Source: Nitrospira sp. (lineage in GTDB: Bacteria > Nitrospirota > Nitrospiria > Nitrospirales > Nitrospiraceae). From it: a DNA stretch of 64,000 nt. The notes under the pieces are model-generated. The model was given only the letters and a program-made list of their open reading frames with translations, had not been told where the DNA came from and searched no databases. The DNA is taken from the NCBI GenBank assembly GCA_018242665.1, contig JAFEBL010000020.1, forward strand, positions 1 through 64,000, read 5' to 3'. Both the position numbers and the translations under genes were made by a program. Numbering within the stretch: position 1 is the first letter of the stretch; each line of letters opens with the position of its first letter. This document shows, one piece after another, positions 56,772 through 64,000 of this stretch.

Positions 56772-56951
56772 TCATGCCGGTACCGTGCTCCATCCTTCGA
56801 TTGCGGTGAAAGGGATCACAACGATACGCTTACAGCGTTTGCACTTCAGCTCAAGGCCTTGCCCCCCAACCTTGGCGATGAGTTGGCCACATTCACATCT
56901 GGTTTCGCTGTCTTGGCAGGAGTGAGTTACTAGATCGTTGCGAACAGCCAT
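56772..56951 (-). CDS. 59-aa Com-like zinc-ribbon protein
   Basis: A small gene in a stretch that looks intergenic. The 59-residue product has RCECGQLIAKVG (Cys 19, 21) and ELKCKRCKRI (Cys 37, 40), a four-cysteine ribbon like the Com translational regulators of Mu-like phages. It ends before the porin gene with a 136-base gap. It is the first gene behind the predicted Fur-controlled promoter. The plus-strand frame overlapping it has no ribosome site. It could be a regulatory nucleic-acid-binding protein; the ribosome site (AAGG) is weak. Confidence 0.75.
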   Translation of the reverse strand: MAVRNDLVTHSCQDSETRCECGQLIAKVGGQGLELKCKRCKRIVVIPFTAIEGWSTVPA

Positions 56952-56980
56952 GGAAACCCGGCCTTGGTAATTGTGAAATT

Positions 56981-56999
56981 GAGAACGATTATTAATATC
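56981..56999. promoter_or_regulatory. Fur-box-like operator
   Basis: The 19-mer GAGAACGATTATTAATATC matches the classical Fur consensus at 14 of 19 positions. It covers the -10 of the minus-strand promoter that would express the porin/FMN genes and lies about 120 bases from the apbE start. Binding by Fe-Fur would block that promoter. Confidence 0.65.
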
Positions 57000-57021
57000 C
57001 TGATCGATGTCGGATTGTCAA
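56992..57021 (-). promoter_or_regulatory. promoter of the porin/FMN-protein operon
   Basis: On the minus strand TTGACA (57021-57016) and TATTAA (56997-56992) are 18 bases apart. The -10 is inside the Fur-box-like site. On the plus strand TTGTCA (57015-57020) with CAATAT at 17 bases could be a weak divergent promoter for apbE. Confidence 0.65.
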
Positions 57022-57117
57022 GCCTAGGCACATCTCCCAATATGGCCGAACACATTTGCAATCTGTAGAGCAGCCAGAGAATATGGCGATGTATGCTCAC
57101 TCAAGCGCGAGGCATGA

Positions 57118-58224
57118 ATGGAATGCGACAAATTCATAAGATTCTCTGAAAGTTTGTGTGCCACAGATCGAAAACGGGTGCATACCAAACCAGTGCGGTT
57201 GTTCTCGGCCATGATCGCACTGGCGGGTTCTCTTTGGGCGTTCGGCGGTTGTGCAGGGCCGACGCCCAGTCCTGCGCCGGTGATTGTGAAGAGGACGCAG
57301 ATGCAGATGGGAACCCTGGTGACAATCACAGCGGTGGCATCGGACCGCCAGGCGGCGCAGGAGGCAACATCGGCGGGATTTCAGGAGATCCATCGACTAG
57401 AGGGGTTGCTGAGCACCTGGATTAAAGACAGTGAACTATCACGCCTCAATGCGGCGGCAGGAACAGGTGCCGTGCCAATCAGCCCCGAGACCATGCAGGT
57501 GTTGGAAGATTCGGTGAAGATCTCCATGCTGACAGGGGGAGGCTTCAATATTCTGATAGGCCCTGCTGTGGATGTGTGGAGTGTGCTTGATCGACAACAG
57601 ATTCCGTCCGAGGCTGAGTTGGCCGCAATTCGCTCCCTGACCGACCTCGGCTCGCTGTATCTTGATAAGAAACATGGGGCAGTCAAGCTCAACAAAACTG
57701 GTATGCGTGTAGATGTCGGTGGAATCGGTAAAGGATATGCTGCCGACATGGCCGTGGCGGCAATGAGGAACGCGGGCGCGACTGCGGGAGTGGTTGCCCT
57801 ATCTGGAGATATCAAGACCTTCGGGTTGCTTCCCGACGGGCAAACGTTTCCGTTCGGTATACGGCACCCTCGACGGGAGGGGGCTATTCTGGCATTCATT
57901 GACCTTCAGGACGAAGCGATTTCAACGGCGGGGGACTACGAGCGGTTTTTTGAGCGAGACGGGGTGCGATATCATCACATCCTGGATCCAGCCACTCTCC
58001 AGCCCGCCCGGGATTGCCAAAGCGTGACGGTTGTGGCTCCTGATGGTGTGACCGCGGATGGATTGGATACGGGTATTTTTGTCATGGGCCGAGAGCGAGG
58101 CATGGCGTTGATCGAACAGTTGCCTGGCGTCGGGGCGGTCATCGTGGACCGGGACGGAAAAGTATGGGTGTCGTCCTATCTGCGTGGGCGAGTGAGGATG
58201 AACGAGGAGGGTGCCGGTCAGTGA
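57118..58224 (+). CDS. apbE: FAD:protein FMN transferase (lipoprotein)
   Basis: A 368-residue ApbE protein that transfers FMN from FAD to a Thr of FMN-binding domain proteins in the periplasm. An N-terminal lipoprotein signal (ALAGSLWAFGGC) precedes MGTLVTITAVA. Catalytic motifs include RVDVGGIGKGYAADMAV, AISTAGDYERFF and the C-terminal TADGLDTGIFVMG. A start at 57211 is possible and shortens the N-terminus by 31 residues. It diverges from the operon carrying its likely substrate (the SGAT protein), sharing the Fur-box region. Confidence 0.95.
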   Translation: MECDKFIRFSESLCATDRKRVHTKPVRLFSAMIALAGSLWAFGGCAGPTPSPAPVIVKRTQMQMGTLVTITAVASDRQAAQEATSAGFQEIHRLEGLLSTWIKDSELSRLNAAAGTGAVPISPETMQVLEDSVKISMLTGGGFNILIGPAVDVWSVLDRQQIPSEAELAAIRSLTDLGSLYLDKKHGAVKLNKTGMRVDVGGIGKGYAADMAVAAMRNAGATAGVVALSGDIKTFGLLPDGQTFPFGIRHPRREGAILAFIDLQDEAISTAGDYERFFERDGVRYHHILDPATLQPARDCQSVTVVAPDGVTADGLDTGIFVMGRERGMALIEQLPGVGAVIVDRDGKVWVSSYLRGRVRMNEEGAGQ

Positions 58225-58324
58225 GGCACCGATGCGGCGGATCTATGCGCTTCCGCGACGAGCGACTCCATCGTCAGGATCTCAATCGCCAGAAACGAAC
58301 CCATAAGGTTATGGTCGATGAGCG

Positions 58325-59281
58325 TTAGTGTGCCAGCTGATAGTTGATAGGAATCTGAAGCGTGACCGAAGACTTTTCGAGCGGCTGAGTCAGCGTGATG
58401 GGTGACGATTTCTGAAGTGTCTCGATCGCCGCCAAATCGAGAATGTCGTGCCCAGAACTTTTTGTGATGGTGGCAGACACGATCCGACCGTCCTCTTGAA
58501 TGACAATACGGACGAGCACCCGCCCTTCCAAATGCTTGACCCGCGCTTCCGCCGGATATTGTTTGAGCGACTCGATCCGGGGTAGAAGACTTGCTGCCAG
58601 CCATCCATAGTCAGGCTTTTTGGCCACCGAGGCAGGGGGTGTCGACGGCGTCAGCCTTGCGGTTTGCGTCGGACCCGAAGTGCTCTCAGGAGCTTGCTCC
58701 ATGCGGGCAGGGGAGAGGGAAGGCTCAGGAACGGAAGGTAGTTCTTGGCGTTGACTGGGAGACGCCGCCTGTTCTGGTTCCTGGCCGAGCTCGCTTGTGG
58801 CTTGTGGAGCCGGTATTGGAGAAGGCATTTCATGTATCGCCCTCTCGGGCATGGATGGAGAAGCTGACGTAGAAGCTTCCAATCCGGATTGGAGGCCTTG
58901 AATTGGCGGAGGAGCCATGGGCTGGGACATCTGCGGTTCAACCGGTAGGGGGGCGGCCGTGACTGCGGTTGCACGCGAACGAGAAGGCTGTGATGCGGTA
59001 GGTCGTGGTGTTGTAGTGGGAACGGTCTGCTCATTCACGTTAGTTGCTGCCGGCGTCGTAGAGGGGACGCTTGGGGTCGCTGAGGGCAGGTTTGTCGAAC
59101 TGGCTGATTTCACAACGGCGACATCCCAATGGAACGAAGGCGATGGTGGGGCAAGGCCCATCTTTGCGATCAGCAGGCCAGCCAGAATGATGGCGGTACC
59201 ATGCAGCCCCAGCGAGATGATCCAACAGCTCGCTCGCTGGCGGACGAACGTATCTTGCCCGACAGGGTGGTGGGCGGTCAC
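58325..59281 (-). CDS. tonB: energy transducer TonB
   Basis: A 318-residue protein with one N-terminal helix (IISLGLHGTAIILAGLLIAK). A long Pro/Ser/Thr/Gln-rich periplasmic spacer (about 60-225) follows, and then a TonB C-terminal domain (YPAEARVKHLEGRVLVRIVI). It carries proton-motive energy to outer-membrane receptors. It overlaps exbD by 4 bases and converges on apbE. No receptor gene is in the window, so its partner is elsewhere. Confidence 0.93.
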   Translation of the reverse strand: MTAHHPVGQDTFVRQRASCWIISLGLHGTAIILAGLLIAKMGLAPPSPSFHWDVAVVKSASSTNLPSATPSVPSTTPAATNVNEQTVPTTTPRPTASQPSRSRATAVTAAPLPVEPQMSQPMAPPPIQGLQSGLEASTSASPSMPERAIHEMPSPIPAPQATSELGQEPEQAASPSQRQELPSVPEPSLSPARMEQAPESTSGPTQTARLTPSTPPASVAKKPDYGWLAASLLPRIESLKQYPAEARVKHLEGRVLVRIVIQEDGRIVSATITKSSGHDILDLAAIETLQKSSPITLTQPLEKSSVTLQIPINYQLAH

Positions 59282-59652
59282 AGGCGGACGACCTCCAGGC
59301 TGACCGACTGAAACCCAAGGCCGCGTATCTCATCCACCACCGTGACAAAGCGTTCGAGTAGGGTCACTTTGTCCGCTCGCACCACGACGAGAGACTCTCG
59401 GGGATGTGCAAGCAACATCGTTTTCAACCCATCGGCCGGCACGGGCCGATCATTCACAAACAATTCGCCGGTCGCGGTCAAGGTCACGACGACGGGCACA
59501 TCCTTATGGTCTCCGGCCTCTTTGGCCTTGGCGAGATTCACGGGAATTTGGCCCGTGCTGATGAATGTCGCCGTCGTTAAGACGATGACGAGCAACACCA
59601 GCATCACGTCCACCAGGGGGATGACATTGATTTGATTAACTTCGCGTTCCAT
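59278..59652 (-). CDS. exbD: biopolymer transport protein ExbD
   Basis: A 124-residue motor subunit. VIPLVDVMLVLLVIVLTTA holds the membrane helix with the conserved proton-coupling Asp, and the periplasmic domain follows (GELFVNDRPVPADGLKTMLL). It forms the stator with ExbB and drives TonB. It overlaps exbB by 17 bases and tonB by 4, a fully coupled unit. Confidence 0.95.
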   Translation of the reverse strand: MEREVNQINVIPLVDVMLVLLVIVLTTATFISTGQIPVNLAKAKEAGDHKDVPVVVTLTATGELFVNDRPVPADGLKTMLLAHPRESLVVVRADKVTLLERFVTVVDEIRGLGFQSVSLEVVRL

Positions 59653-60067
59653 GCTGCACCTTATAGGTCGTCAGAAGTTCCGCGACGCGCCGGCGAAGAA
59701 TGTTGTTCATGACGACACAGGGAATGGCCACCAGCAGGCCGACGGCCGTGGCCTTCAGGGCGAGGCTCAAGCCGATCATGATGGTATTCACCGCCATGGT
59801 ACCCGATGTTCCCATGGTGTGAAATGTCATCATGATACCCAGCACGGTGCCTAACAATCCGATGTACGGAGCATTGGCGGCGACAGTGCCGATGATAACC
59901 AAACGTTTGGTCAGGGCGATTTCAAATGTTTGAACATCGGTAAATTGAGACACGTCCACGCGCCGGTAGTATAGCCATCGCTCAATTGCCACGGCCACCG
60001 ACCACACACTCAAGGCCACCAACAGGCCGATGATGCCGTATTCTACCGCATTCTTAAGCACATCCAT
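59636..60067 (-). CDS. exbB: biopolymer transport protein ExbB
   Basis: A 143-residue three-helix MotA/TolQ/ExbB protein, shorter than the 230-residue proteobacterial form. AANAPYIGLLGTVLGIMMTF and MIGLSLALKATAVGLLVAIP are the channel helices. GGTGGAGG precedes the ATG. It begins the exbB-exbD-tonB block about 100 bases after the ABC ATPase gene, on the same strand. Confidence 0.94.
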   Translation of the reverse strand: MDVLKNAVEYGIIGLLVALSVWSVAVAIERWLYYRRVDVSQFTDVQTFEIALTKRLVIIGTVAANAPYIGLLGTVLGIMMTFHTMGTSGTMAVNTIMIGLSLALKATAVGLLVAIPCVVMNNILRRRVAELLTTYKVQHGTRS

Positions 60068-60164
60068 TCGTCAATCCTCCACCTCTTACTGTTGACGCAG
60101 AGCGGCCCTCCCCGCTGTGGTCACTACATGGTGTTCTTGTGCATCGGGCCGGCTGTCATGGAAT

Positions 60165-61325
60165 TCAGGGATGTTCGTCGAGTGATGCGGGCCCAGCCGG
60201 CGATGTGCCGCGTTGCGGGAACAGGACCGTATGAGTGGCCACGACGCGTAGCGCAATGGCTGTTCCCACTTGGTAAATGCTCAACGACGATTCGCTGCTG
60301 TGCACGATTTGCCCAGACGCAAGCTGGATAGTATAGACGTTCTCGGACCCCTTGAATTGTCGCGCCACGATGCGCGCATCGGCCCCCTTTGTCGGCACGA
60401 TATGCACATCATCTGGGCGTATCATGACCACGACATTCGTGCCCATGGCGAGATGTTGCGTGTTAGGGAAATCCCCGAGTTCGGTCGTGATCACTTGATT
60501 GGTCGCCACCCCCGAGATGAAATCCGCCTGCCCGACGAAATCGGCTACGAAGGGGGTTGTGGGGAGATGGTAAATGTTCTCGGGGGTATCAAACTGTTCG
60601 AGACGCCCGTGGTTCAGGACCGCCACATGATCGGCCATGGAAAAGGCCTCGTCGTGGTCGTGGGTGACGAGGATGGCTGTGGTTTTCGTTTGTCTCAGCA
60701 AGGCATGCAGGTCTTGCCGCATGCGGCTGGCCATATCGGGATCCAAATTGCTGAACGGTTCATCCAGCAGCAACAGCACCGGTCGCAGGGCGAGGGCGCG
60801 AGCCAGCGCCACGCGCTGCTGCTGGCCGCCGGAAAGTTCATGCGGGTAGCGATGCTCCAAACCGCGCAATCCGGTCAGTGCCAGGAGATCGTCGACGATC
60901 GCTCGTTGCTGAAGGCGGGGGAGGCGGCTCAACCCGAAGGCGATATTCTTGTCCACGCGAAGATGCGGGAATAGGGCATACTCTTGAAATACCATGCCGA
61001 TGTGCCGTTGTTCCGTCGGCACCATCGTGTCCGACGAGGAGACGAGTCGCCCAGACAGTGTGATGGAGCCTCGGGTGAGACGTTCAAACCCTGCAATGGC
61101 ACGAAGGATCGTCGTTTTTCCGCAACCGGATGGGCCGAGGAGGCAGAGGATTTCTCCCTGATGCACGTTAAACGTGATGGCTTCGACCGCAGGCTGCGTT
61201 GGTTCGTAGGCGCAGGAAACTTCTCGAAGTTCGAGCACCGCTGAATCGTCCGGCGTCGGCTCAAGCGCGGCTCCTACACCCGTGACCTCAGTTCCATCGG
61301 TGCTCGATCCGTTCATGGACGTCAC
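60165..61325 (-). CDS. Fe(III) ABC transporter ATP-binding protein
   Basis: A 386-residue ATPase. GPSGCGKTTIL (Walker A), LSGGQQQRVALARAL (signature) and LLLLDEPFSNLD (Walker B) are intact, and the C-terminal TOBE-like domain (about 260-370) is of the FbpC/PotA type. It powers the permease encoded just upstream, whose stop it overlaps by 4 bases. Iron specificity is inferred from the binding protein gene and the ExbB/TonB neighbourhood. Confidence 0.92.
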   Translation of the reverse strand: MTSMNGSSTDGTEVTGVGAALEPTPDDSAVLELREVSCAYEPTQPAVEAITFNVHQGEILCLLGPSGCGKTTILRAIAGFERLTRGSITLSGRLVSSSDTMVPTEQRHIGMVFQEYALFPHLRVDKNIAFGLSRLPRLQQRAIVDDLLALTGLRGLEHRYPHELSGGQQQRVALARALALRPVLLLLDEPFSNLDPDMASRMRQDLHALLRQTKTTAILVTHDHDEAFSMADHVAVLNHGRLEQFDTPENIYHLPTTPFVADFVGQADFISGVATNQVITTELGDFPNTQHLAMGTNVVVMIRPDDVHIVPTKGADARIVARQFKGSENVYTIQLASGQIVHSSESSLSIYQVGTAIALRVVATHTVLFPQRGTSPAGPASLDEHP

Positions 61326-62926
61326 GAGGCAATCTCCTGTTCACGCCCGCGCCAGTCTTTGGAGACCAGCATCATCAGCGCCGGGAGACTCAACAAGACG
61401 ATCAGCAGCGCCGCAGGCGCCGCCAATTGATAATATTCTTCGCTGGCCTCCAGCCACACTCGAATAGCCAGTGTATCAAATCCTACGGGTCTCAACAGCA
61501 AGGTCGCCGGCAATTCCTTCATGGTTTGAAGAAACATGAGTACCCATGCCGCGGTAAAGCCATTGCGAACAAGTGGCAAGGTGATGCGCCGCAGGCTTTG
61601 TTGGACGGTGCAACCGAGAGTGCGAGCGACCTCTTCCACGTTGGGGGTGATTTGTTGCAGGGCCGGCTCCATCGACTGCAGTCCGACCGGGAGGAAATGC
61701 AGAATGTAGGCGGTCAAGAGCACGATGACCGTCCCGTAGACGGCCGGGACAAAGTGCGTGAACAATACCAGCACCGCCAGGGCCGCAACGGGACCCGGCA
61801 ATGCGTAGCCGGCATAGGCGGCGTGGAGACAGGCCAGGTTCAGTCGGGACGGGCGACGGCTGGCGAGGTAGGCTAACGGAAGCCCGATGATCACCCCGCC
61901 GCTGGCCGCCAGGGCTGCAAGAACGCTACTGTTCCATACGAAGCCTACAAAGCGTGTATCCAGTGCGCCTTGGCCGATAGCTTCTCCGCTCCACTGCACC
62001 AACATGCCTGCGGGAATGCCGAATGACACGCCGAAGACCAGAGCCACGTAGCCGGTGATCGCCGCCGTTCCGAGGGGCCCAGCCTGCCGGCGCGTCGGCC
62101 TCCTGTACCGCCCCGTCGTTTGATAAAAGCGGCTGCGTTGCCGAAACCACCGTTCAGTCACCAGAAAAAGACCGGCCATCAGCACGAGGAGCAAACTGAG
62201 GATGCTGGCAGCCGTATGGTCGTAACGGCTGGTCATTTGCTGGTAGACCGCATAGGTCAGTGTTTGATAGCGGAGGAGCGAGACGGCCCCGAAATCCGAA
62301 ATCACATACAGCACCACAAGTGCGAGACCTGCTGCGATGGCGGGGCGAATGAGCGGTAGCGTGACTCGCCACATCGTGGCCCAGGGAGAGATGCTGCAGA
62401 CCCGTGCCACTTCCTCAAACGACAGATTGAGGTTGAGGAAGGCACCACGAGCCAGCAAATAGACAAATGGAAAGGTGTCGAGGGCCATGATGAGCGTCAC
62501 CCCGGGAAAGCCTTGAGGGGAAAGCAGTCGCGCGTCCGACCCAAGCATCCCCTGCCACCACTGTTCCACCGGCCCTCCCATTCCGAGGAGGTGTGCGTAG
62601 ACATAGGCCAGGACGTAGGTCGGCATGGCCAATGGCAGGGCGAGTGCCCATTCCCACACCCGACGGCCAGGGAATTCGTAGCGCACAACGAGCCATGCCA
62701 GAGAAAGACCAAGCCCCAAAGTCGTGAGGGCCACGCTGGCGGCCAACGAAAGGGTGTTTCCCAGCAATTCCGGAATGCGGGTGGACCACAGGCGAGCCCA
62801 CACGGATGGCGCAGCTGTCACTGCCACGTAGATGATGTAGCCGGTAGGGAGGACCAGAATCGCTGCAGTGATAAGGCTCACCCATTGCAGCATCGATGGG
62901 GTGTGGACTCGTGCGGCAGTGAACAT
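61322..62926 (-). CDS. Fe(III) ABC transporter permease (fused two-module type)
   Basis: A 534-residue permease with about twelve membrane helices in two similar halves. Each half carries an EAA-type loop (EEVARVCSISPWATMWRVTL and EEVARTLGCTVQQSLRRITL) that contacts the ATPase. This two-module form is typical of FbpB/AfuB/SfuB iron permeases. It lies between the binding-protein gene (14 bases upstream) and the ATPase gene (4-base overlap). Confidence 0.93.
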   Translation of the reverse strand: MFTAARVHTPSMLQWVSLITAAILVLPTGYIIYVAVTAAPSVWARLWSTRIPELLGNTLSLAASVALTTLGLGLSLAWLVVRYEFPGRRVWEWALALPLAMPTYVLAYVYAHLLGMGGPVEQWWQGMLGSDARLLSPQGFPGVTLIMALDTFPFVYLLARGAFLNLNLSFEEVARVCSISPWATMWRVTLPLIRPAIAAGLALVVLYVISDFGAVSLLRYQTLTYAVYQQMTSRYDHTAASILSLLLVLMAGLFLVTERWFRQRSRFYQTTGRYRRPTRRQAGPLGTAAITGYVALVFGVSFGIPAGMLVQWSGEAIGQGALDTRFVGFVWNSSVLAALAASGGVIIGLPLAYLASRRPSRLNLACLHAAYAGYALPGPVAALAVLVLFTHFVPAVYGTVIVLLTAYILHFLPVGLQSMEPALQQITPNVEEVARTLGCTVQQSLRRITLPLVRNGFTAAWVLMFLQTMKELPATLLLRPVGFDTLAIRVWLEASEEYYQLAAPAALLIVLLSLPALMMLVSKDWRGREQEIAS

Positions 62927-62939
62927 GTGCGGCCAATGT

Positions 62940-63971
62940 TCAGCGAAGGCCGACTTGTTCGATGAGTGTGAGTGTACTCTCTCGCAATTCCGCGAGCCGG
63001 GCTAACGGCACAAGGGCCGCGCGAAAGCTGTGCCGGTCGACGAGTACCGGATCGGCTTTGACATCCGGATGCAAGGGGTATTCTTTATCAAGATCGGCAA
63101 ACAATTTTTGTCCAGCCTGGGCAACCAGGAATTCCACCAGGAGTTTGGCGCTGTCCACATGCTTTGAGGTCCGTGTGATCCCGATTCCGGTCACATTCAT
63201 GATGGCGCCCATGCCACCTTCCTGTTGGTCGGGCATAATCGCCGCGATGGGGGCGGCCGGCTGGGCCGCCAGGTGCCGGTAAATGTAGTAATGGTTCACG
63301 ATGCCGAGTGCGACTTGGCCTTTGGCGACGGCTTCCACAATTTGTGAGCTTTTCTGATAGACCTGCGTCCCGGCGTTGGCCTTGAGACCTTGGAGAAACT
63401 GTTTCGTACGGTCCTCACCGAAGGTGGCCTTGATGACTGAGACGCCGGCTTGGAGATACTCGCTGCCGGAGTTCGGAATAGCGATTTTGTCTTTCCATTG
63501 CGGGTGAGCCAGGTCGAGTAAGGACGTGACTTGGTTGGGTTTAACGAGATTGGTGTTGTAGACGACGATCCAGAATCGACCGGAAAGGCCGATCCAGCTG
63601 TTGTCGCTTGCGCGGAACTGTGAAGGAATGGCTCGTTCGACTTCGCGCATGTTCATGGGCCGAAGGAGTTTGAGTTCCCGGGCATGCTCCAGGCTCCCGG
63701 CATCGTTGGTCAGGAACACGTCGGCCGGGCTGTGGTCACCCTCAGCCTGCAAACGATTGACCAATTCAGTTGTCCCGGACGAGAGGAGTTCAATCTGGAT
63801 ACCGCTTTTGGATTGAAATTCGTCGAGGACCGGCTTGATGAGACGTTCCGCCCGCCCGGAATAGACGACAAGTTTATCCGCCGCATCGGCAGGGGCTGTG
63901 ACGAATGTCGAGGCCAACAGACCACCCAGGATCAGGGCGAAGGAAAAGACGGTGCGATGGAATGAAGCCAT
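62940..63971 (-). CDS. periplasmic Fe(III)-binding protein (FbpA/FutA-like)
   Basis: A 343-residue exported binding protein. The signal peptide ends near APADAAD (about residue 31), followed by KLVVYSGRAERLIKPVLDEF, the class start. GIVNHYYIYRHL near residue 223 contains the adjacent tyrosines that bind Fe(III) in FbpA, and QKSSQIVEAVAKGQ precedes it. It delivers ferric iron to the permease. GGAGGCATTGCCGC precedes the ATG. Its promoter lies beyond the window edge; only 29 bases upstream are visible. Confidence 0.95.
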   Translation of the reverse strand: MASFHRTVFSFALILGGLLASTFVTAPADAADKLVVYSGRAERLIKPVLDEFQSKSGIQIELLSSGTTELVNRLQAEGDHSPADVFLTNDAGSLEHARELKLLRPMNMREVERAIPSQFRASDNSWIGLSGRFWIVVYNTNLVKPNQVTSLLDLAHPQWKDKIAIPNSGSEYLQAGVSVIKATFGEDRTKQFLQGLKANAGTQVYQKSSQIVEAVAKGQVALGIVNHYYIYRHLAAQPAAPIAAIMPDQQEGGMGAIMNVTGIGITRTSKHVDSAKLLVEFLVAQAGQKLFADLDKEYPLHPDVKADPVLVDRHSFRAALVPLARLAELRESTLTLIEQVGLR

Positions 63972-64000
63972 GCGGCAATGCCTCCACGTGTAGGACAGCC

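Noticed and set aside
56710-56925. 71-codon plus-strand frame upstream of apbE
   Set aside because: The opposite strand encodes a better-supported four-cysteine protein; this frame has no ribosome site or recognisable composition.
58300-58313. CCATAAGGTTATGG palindrome between apbE and tonB
   Set aside because: Loop too small for a stable hairpin and no U-tract; could be chance.
58917-59303. 128-codon plus-strand frame opposite tonB
   Set aside because: It mirrors the Pro/Ser-rich spacer of TonB and has low-complexity Gly/Val composition.

Overview
The window is a GC-rich, densely coded bacterial chromosome segment. It reads as a member of the genus Nitrospira (phylum Nitrospirota) or a close relative. 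The main reason is the five-subunit 2-oxoacid:ferredoxin oxidoreductase operon at the left end, an arrangement known from autotrophs that use the reductive TCA cycle, including Nitrospira and Hydrogenobacter. The rest is ordinary Gram-negative core gene content (TonB/ExbBD, outer-membrane porin, lipoproteins, class A RNase P RNA). The assignment is inference; no 16S rRNA or nitrite oxidation gene is present. No IS element, prophage, CRISPR array or transposase was seen.

Layout. 1-4.6 kb (minus): tRNA-Asn, a small acidic protein, then the oxidoreductase operon with its own promoter and terminator. 4.7-5.5 kb: YciI and DUF2203 proteins. 5.6-9.6 kb (plus): rho with a long leader, rpmE, prfA, prmC. 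9.7-17.6 kb (plus): murA followed by a nearly complete histidine operon (hisG, D, B, H, a lipoprotein gene, A, F, IE) and a HIT hydrolase. 17.7-21.6 kb: the dnaG-rpoD macromolecular synthesis pair and a CAU tRNA. 21.6-24.9 kb: a zinc-ribbon protein, an RNase HIII-type nuclease, an M48 lipoprotein protease, RNase P RNA and a glutaredoxin-like gene that overlaps its 3' end. 25-38.3 kb (plus): a branched-chain amino acid and phospholipid cluster (ilvB, ilvN, ilvC, psd, pssA, a leucine T-box, leuA, cupin, leuB, NHL protein, asd, DUF2905, spoIID-like, queA). 38.3-46.8 kb: a SurA-N/PpiD-like protein, an RDD protein, the rod-shape operon mreB-mreC-mreD-mrdA-rodA and rng. 46.9-50.5 kb: dprA and topA.

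The most distinctive part is 50.8-64 kb, an iron-handling island. It opens with two bacterioferritin genes whose residues look complementary: one keeps the haem methionine but has lost ferroxidase ligands, the other keeps most ferroxidase ligands but has lost the haem methionine. Next, on the minus strand, comes a seven-gene run: Com-like zinc ribbon, porin, lipoprotein, FMN-binding protein, four-helix membrane protein, HD-GYP protein and AraC-type regulator. Its predicted promoter is overlapped by a Fur-box-like palindrome. Diverging from the same region is apbE, the enzyme that attaches FMN to such proteins. Converging on apbE is a second minus-strand run: an Fe(III) ABC importer (binding protein, permease, ATPase) followed by exbB, exbD and tonB. 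My inference is a flavin-based extracytoplasmic iron reduction and uptake system coupled to split-function iron storage.

Control elements read directly from the sequence include a T-box with a CUC (Leu) specifier before leuA, a nested palindrome between that T-box and leuA, several sigma-70-like promoters, and hairpins with or without a U-tract. Start codons were often moved downstream of the longest open frame where a Shine-Dalgarno sequence, gene overlap, promoter or family alignment favoured it.
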